Of a DNA stretch of 12,444 nt, positions 7,426-12,444 are shown one piece after another. The notes beneath the pieces are model-generated. The model did not search any database, had not been told where the DNA came from, and saw only the letters and a list, made by a program, of their open reading frames with translations. The stretch comes from Burkholderiales bacterium (lineage in GTDB: Bacteria > Pseudomonadota > Gammaproteobacteria > Burkholderiales > SG8-39), in the NCBI GenBank assembly GCA_005777205.1, contig SXNB01000295.1, forward strand, positions 1-12,444. Reading direction: 5' to 3'. Made by a program: the position numbers and the translations under genes. Within the stretch, counting starts at the first letter, position 1, and each line of letters begins with the position of its first letter.

Positions 7426-8283
7426 GTGAAGCGCCTCGTCCTGCCCGAGTCCGGCGACGAGCGCGTGCGCAAGGCGGCGCGGCGCATCGAATCCGATGGC
7501 ATCGCGCACGCGATCTTTCTTGAAGCGGCGCCGCCCGAAGCGCTCGATCGCTACGCCGCGCTGTATCTCGCCGCGCGCCCAGAGGCGGGCGCCAAGGTCG
7601 CGCGCCGCCTGGTCGCCAAGCCGCTCTACCACGCCGGCATGATGGTGAAAGCGGGCGACGCCGAGGCGATGCTCGCCGGCGTCGCGCATCCGACGGCGCG
7701 CATCATCGAAGCGGGCCTGATGACCGTGGGCCTCGCGCCGGGCATCCGCACGCCGTCGAGCTTTTTCCTGATGAAGCTGCCGAGCTGCGCGCTGGTTTTT
7801 GCCGACTGCGCAGTGAACGTCGACCCCGACGCGGAGCAACTCGCCGATATTGCGCTCGCCACCGCCGCAAGCGCCCGCCGCGTGCTGGACGAGGAACCGA
7901 GGGTCGCCCTGCTCTCGTTCTCCACCAAGGGCAGCGCCAAGCACGCGCAGGTGGACAAGGTCCTGCGCGCGCTGGAGCTCGTGCGCGCCCGCGCCCCGGG
8001 ACTTGCCATCGACGGCGAATTCCAGGCCGATGCCGCGCTGGTGCCCTCGGTGGCCGCGAAGAAAGTGAAAGGCGAGAGCACCGTCGCCGGCCGGGCGAAC
8101 GTGCTCGTCTTCCCCGACCTCAACGCCGGTAACATCGCCTACAAGCTCACCCAATACCTCGCCGGCGCGCAGGCCATCGGCCCCGTCCTGCAGGGTTTCG
8201 CCAAGCCCATAGGCGATTTGTCGCGCGGAGCCAGCGTGGAAGACATCGTTGCGGCCGCAGCGATCCTGCTTCAGCAGGCCTGA
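7426..8283 (+). CDS. Compact phosphate acetyltransferase (PTA/PTB family)
   Basis: Enzyme of 285 residues that would interconvert an acyl-CoA and acyl phosphate. The single-domain Pta of Methanosarcina is about 333, so this one is compact: residues 30-50 are shortened and the loop near [10 protein letters not shown] (119-128) is trimmed. Strong family blocks are [23 protein letters not shown] (161-172), [28 protein letters not shown] and [21 protein letters not shown]266, R267 and D273 line up with the catalytic-site S309, R310 and D316 of Methanosarcina Pta, and R51 with R87. The position of R133 appears to be E95 here (TARIIEAG where family members have DTLRPA), by alignment from memory. 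It starts with GTG and has no clear ribosome site, 10 bp after the hydroxylase stop, so it is probably expressed with that gene. No acetate kinase is nearby. Phosphotransbutyrylase-like or other acyl specificity is possible. Confidence 0.85.
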   Translation: MKRLVLPESGDERVRKAARRIESDGIAHAIFLEAAPPEALDRYAALYLAARPEAGAKVARRLVAKPLYHAGMMVKAGDAEAMLAGVAHPTARIIEAGLMTVGLAPGIRTPSSFFLMKLPSCALVFADCAVNVDPDAEQLADIALATAASARRVLDEEPRVALLSFSTKGSAKHAQVDKVLRALELVRARAPGLAIDGEFQADAALVPSVAAKKVKGESTVAGRANVLVFPDLNAGNIAYKLTQYLAGAQAIGPVLQGFAKPIGDLSRGASVEDIVAAAAILLQQA

Positions 8284-8316
8284 GCGCTGCTTTGGCGGGC
8301 GTTGGCGCAAGGGGCG

Positions 8317-8331
8317 AGCCGCTACGCGGCT
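8317..8331. other. Perfect 6-bp hairpin between convergent genes
   Basis: AGCCGC pairs with GCGGCT around a TAC loop, within the 69-bp gap between the converging phosphotransacetylase and citrate synthase genes. It lacks a T tract on either side, so it is not a standard intrinsic terminator. It may still help end transcription from both sides or protect the message ends. The rest of the gap shows no gene. Confidence 0.4.
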
Positions 8332-8352
8332 GCGATTCCGATCACGCCTCGA

Positions 8353-9495
8353 TCAGCGCTGCTCGATCGGCAGGTAGGCGCGCGGCTCGGGGCCGTTGTA
8401 CAGCGTGAGCGGGCGGATGAGGATGTTGTTCTCCATCTGCTCGAGCACCGACACCGTCCAGCCGGGCACGCGGCCGATGGCGAAGATGGGCACGAACAGA
8501 TCCTCCTTGATGCCGTTCAGGTAATAGACCACGCCGGCGTAGAAGTCGACGTTGACGTTCACGCCGTGGCGCGAGTAGGGCTTCATCGCTTCGACCAGCG
8601 CCTCGAGGATCTGGTACCACTGCGGCTGGCCCATCTCGCGTGAGAACTTCTCGACGCCAGCGCGCATGTGGCGCGCGCGCGGATCCTCGGCGCGGTAGAC
8701 ACGGTGGCCAAAGCCCATCACAGCCTCCTTGTTCGAGCGCTTGGCCTTCACGTACGCGGCAGCCTTCGAGGCGTCACCGATCTCCTTCGCCATGTGCATC
8801 ACGTTCTCGGCGGCGCCGCCGTGCGCAGGGCCAGAGAGGGCCGCGATCGCCGCGGTGACCGCGCCGTGTAGGTCGGCTTCGGTTCCCGCCACTACGCGCG
8901 CCGTGAAGGTCGAGGCGTTCGCGCCATGCTCGGCGTGCAGGATCATGTCGGTGTCCATCAGCCGGGCCGTGTCGGTGCTCGGGCGACGTCCTTGCAGCAT
9001 GTAGAGGAAGTTGGCGGCGTGGCCGAGCGCGGGGTCCGGCGCCACCGGTGCGCGGCCGTTGCGCAGGTGCTCGTGCGCGGCGACGATCATCGGCACCTGT
9101 GAAGTGAGGCGTATCCCCTTGCGAAGCGTCGCCGCGGGGGACTTGTCCGCGGTTTCCGGGTCAAAGGCGGAAAGCGCCGACACCGCGGTGCGCAGGACGT
9201 CCATGGGATGGGCCGCCTTGATGGTGCCGATGATCTGAAGCACCTCCTCAGGTAGCCGGCGGGCGTCCTTCAGGTCCGCCTCGAACGCGGCCAGCTGTGG
9301 CGGTGTCGGCAGCTCGCCCTGCATCAGCAGGTAGCAGGTTTCCTCGAAGCTGGAGTGCTGGGCGAGGTCGTGGATGGAATAGCCACGGTAGCGCAGCTCG
9401 CCCGCGCGGCCGTCGATGTCGCAGACTTTGGAGCGGTCGAAATACACGCCTTTCAGGCCGCGGTGAATGTCGATCTTTTCCGGCTGTTCGCTCAT
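8353..9495 (-). CDS. Citrate synthase-family enzyme (citrate or 2-methylcitrate synthase)
   Basis: Enzyme of 380 residues that condenses an acyl-CoA with a 2-oxoacid, normally oxaloacetate. The length suits the short bacterial group that includes PrpC (about 389). The catalytic triad is visible: H225 in SGPAHGGAAENV, H264 in MGFGHRVYR and D317 in NVDFYAGVVYY. HAEHGANASTFTARV (187-201) precedes these and carries the conserved substrate-loop histidines. The N-terminus has the usual DGRAGELRYRGYSI block, and RPLTLYNG near the end carries R361 of the substrate pocket. It starts 3 bp after the SDR stop with a GGGG-type ribosome site overlapping that stop, so it is the last gene of the TRAP/HisD-like/SDR operon. 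Sequence alone does not separate acetyl-CoA from propionyl-CoA use. No prpB, prpD or acn gene is present. The operon position hints at a role in the pathway of the imported substrate rather than the main TCA cycle. Confidence 0.88.
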   Translation of the reverse strand: MSEQPEKIDIHRGLKGVYFDRSKVCDIDGRAGELRYRGYSIHDLAQHSSFEETCYLLMQGELPTPPQLAAFEADLKDARRLPEEVLQIIGTIKAAHPMDVLRTAVSALSAFDPETADKSPAATLRKGIRLTSQVPMIVAAHEHLRNGRAPVAPDPALGHAANFLYMLQGRRPSTDTARLMDTDMILHAEHGANASTFTARVVAGTEADLHGAVTAAIAALSGPAHGGAAENVMHMAKEIGDASKAAAYVKAKRSNKEAVMGFGHRVYRAEDPRARHMRAGVEKFSREMGQPQWYQILEALVEAMKPYSRHGVNVNVDFYAGVVYYLNGIKEDLFVPIFAIGRVPGWTVSVLEQMENNILIRPLTLYNGPEPRAYLPIEQR

Positions 9496-9498
9496 CCG

Positions 9499-10266
9499 TT
9501 ACCCCGCAGAAAACCCGCCATCGACGAAAATCGTCTGGCCGGTAATGTAGTCCGAAGCGCGGCTGGCCAGGAACACCGCCGCCCCCGCCATGTCCGCAAG
9601 CTCGCCGTTCCTGCCAATAAAGGTGCTGTCAGCCATTTTCTGCCAGCGCGCCGGATCGGCCGCCACCGGCGCGGTGAGCGCAGTGGCGAAGAAGCCTGGA
9701 GCGATGGCATTGGCGTTGACGCCAAAGCGCGACCAGGCTTCGGCCTGTGCGCGCGTGAGCTGCGCGATGCCGCCCTTGGAGGCGCCGTAGGGGCTCGAGT
9801 TGCCGAAGGCCCGTAGCGATTGCAGCGAGGCGATGTTGAGGATCCGCCCCCAGCGCCGCTCGATCATCGCAGGCGCGAGCCGCTGCGCAAGGAAGAAAGG
9901 CGCCTCCAGGTTGATCCTGAGCGTGGCGTCCCAGTCCTCGGTGCTCACCTCCAGCATCGGCTTGCGGATGTTGATGCCGGCGGCCGAAACCAGGATGTCG
10001 GGCGGGCCGAAGGGCCGAATGGCCTGCGCCGCGCAGTCGGCGATCCCGCCGCGATCGGCGAGGTCGCAGGCGATCGCGGCAGCGCGTCCGCCGGCCGCTT
10101 CTATGGCGGCTCGCGCGGCCTCGAGCTCGGCGGGACGCCGGGCGACCAGCACCACGCGCGCGCCCGCGCTCGCGAGCGCGTCGGCGATCGCGCGGCCGAT
10201 GCCCGAACTCGCGCCGGTCACGAGTGCCGTCCGGCCCTCGAGGCGGAATAGATCGAGAACGCTCAC
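9499..10266 (-). CDS. Short-chain dehydrogenase/reductase (SDR) family oxidoreductase
   Basis: Classical SDR of 255 residues that would oxidise or reduce an alcohol/ketone with NAD(P). The cofactor motif is TGASSGIG (17-24). The catalytic tetrad is N119 (INLEAPF), S147 (NIASLQS), Y160 and K164 (YGASKGG). The usual NNAG stretch reads SAAG (94-97). After the active site come INANAIAPGFF-like sequence and the C-terminal GQTIFVDGGF typical of the family. The start is a GTG at 10266, placing the first strand about ten residues in, as in relatives. The longer frame to 10419 lies inside the upstream gene and looks unlike protein. There is no strong Shine-Dalgarno. It sits 22 bp after the HisD-like gene and 3 bp before citrate synthase. 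With that neighbour it probably carries out a second dehydrogenation of the TRAP-imported compound. It resembles gluconate 5-dehydrogenase or FabG-like SDRs, but the substrate cannot be read from sequence. Confidence 0.88.
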   Translation of the reverse strand: MSVLDLFRLEGRTALVTGASSGIGRAIADALASAGARVVLVARRPAELEAARAAIEAAGGRAAAIACDLADRGGIADCAAQAIRPFGPPDILVSAAGINIRKPMLEVSTEDWDATLRINLEAPFFLAQRLAPAMIERRWGRILNIASLQSLRAFGNSSPYGASKGGIAQLTRAQAEAWSRFGVNANAIAPGFFATALTAPVAADPARWQKMADSTFIGRNGELADMAGAAVFLASRASDYITGQTIFVDGGFSAG

Positions 10267-10288
10267 TGCACGGGCCCGCGCCGCCCGG

Positions 10289-12444
<2,156 letters not shown>

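Noticed and set aside
4788..7502. A 904-residue open frame on the minus strand, opposite the molybdenum hydroxylase gene
   Set aside because: It is rich in Arg, His and Ala, shows no family motifs, and lies exactly antisense to a gene with clear catalytic motifs. Long antisense frames are common in GC-rich DNA.
8317..8331. Hairpin as a bidirectional intrinsic terminator
   Set aside because: The stem is perfect but short, and neither side is followed by a T tract; kept only as a hairpin feature.

Overview
The window is about 12.4 kb of GC-rich, densely packed bacterial DNA carrying ten genes. Eight are complete and one at each edge is cut. Gene content (a Bug-family tripartite-tricarboxylate binding protein, a PcaF/PaaJ-type thiolase, a two-domain 3-hydroxyacyl-CoA dehydrogenase, a TRAP transporter beside a histidinol-dehydrogenase paralog) points to a metabolically versatile betaproteobacterium, probably Burkholderiales. 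This assignment is by resemblance, not by a search. No rRNA, tRNA, CRISPR array, insertion sequence or phage gene was seen, and no gene-free stretch exceeds 100 bp.

Layout. (1) Positions 1-3518, minus strand: a tightly coupled operon read in the order gpt (xanthine-guanine phosphoribosyltransferase), 3-hydroxyacyl-CoA dehydrogenase, thiolase, glutaryl-CoA dehydrogenase (cut by the left edge). Junctions are a one-base TAATG overlap, a 4-bp gap and a GTGA overlap. The last three enzymes cover glutaryl-CoA to acetyl-CoA except the crotonyl-CoA hydration step. (2) Positions 3519-3593: a divergent intergenic region with a perfect TATAAT box for the plus strand. (3) Positions 3594-5023, plus strand: a secreted Bug/TctC solute-binding protein, then a small UspA-like protein, closed by a weak terminator-like hairpin. 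(4) Positions 5085-8283, plus strand: a molybdenum-hydroxylase large subunit (form II CoxL-like, AYRGAGR) with no partner subunits nearby, then a compact phosphotransacetylase starting 10 bp later. (5) Positions 8353-12444, minus strand: an operon read from the right edge as TRAP large permease (cut), histidinol-dehydrogenase-family oxidoreductase, SDR, citrate-synthase-family enzyme. It converges on the phosphotransacetylase gene.

How they may work together. The left operon looks like glutarate, lysine or aromatic-acid catabolism feeding acetyl-CoA. The right operon looks like uptake of an organic anion or polyol-like substrate by TRAP followed by two dehydrogenations. Its HisD paralog resembles the HpsN (sulfopropanediol 3-dehydrogenase) type more than biosynthetic HisD, so a 2,3-dihydroxypropanesulfonate-like substrate is one testable hypothesis. 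I found nothing that I can firmly call a new class of system. The best leads are the TRAP/HisD-paralog/SDR/citrate-synthase operon, the orphan molybdenum hydroxylase paired with an unusual Pta, and purine-salvage gpt leading a beta-oxidation operon.
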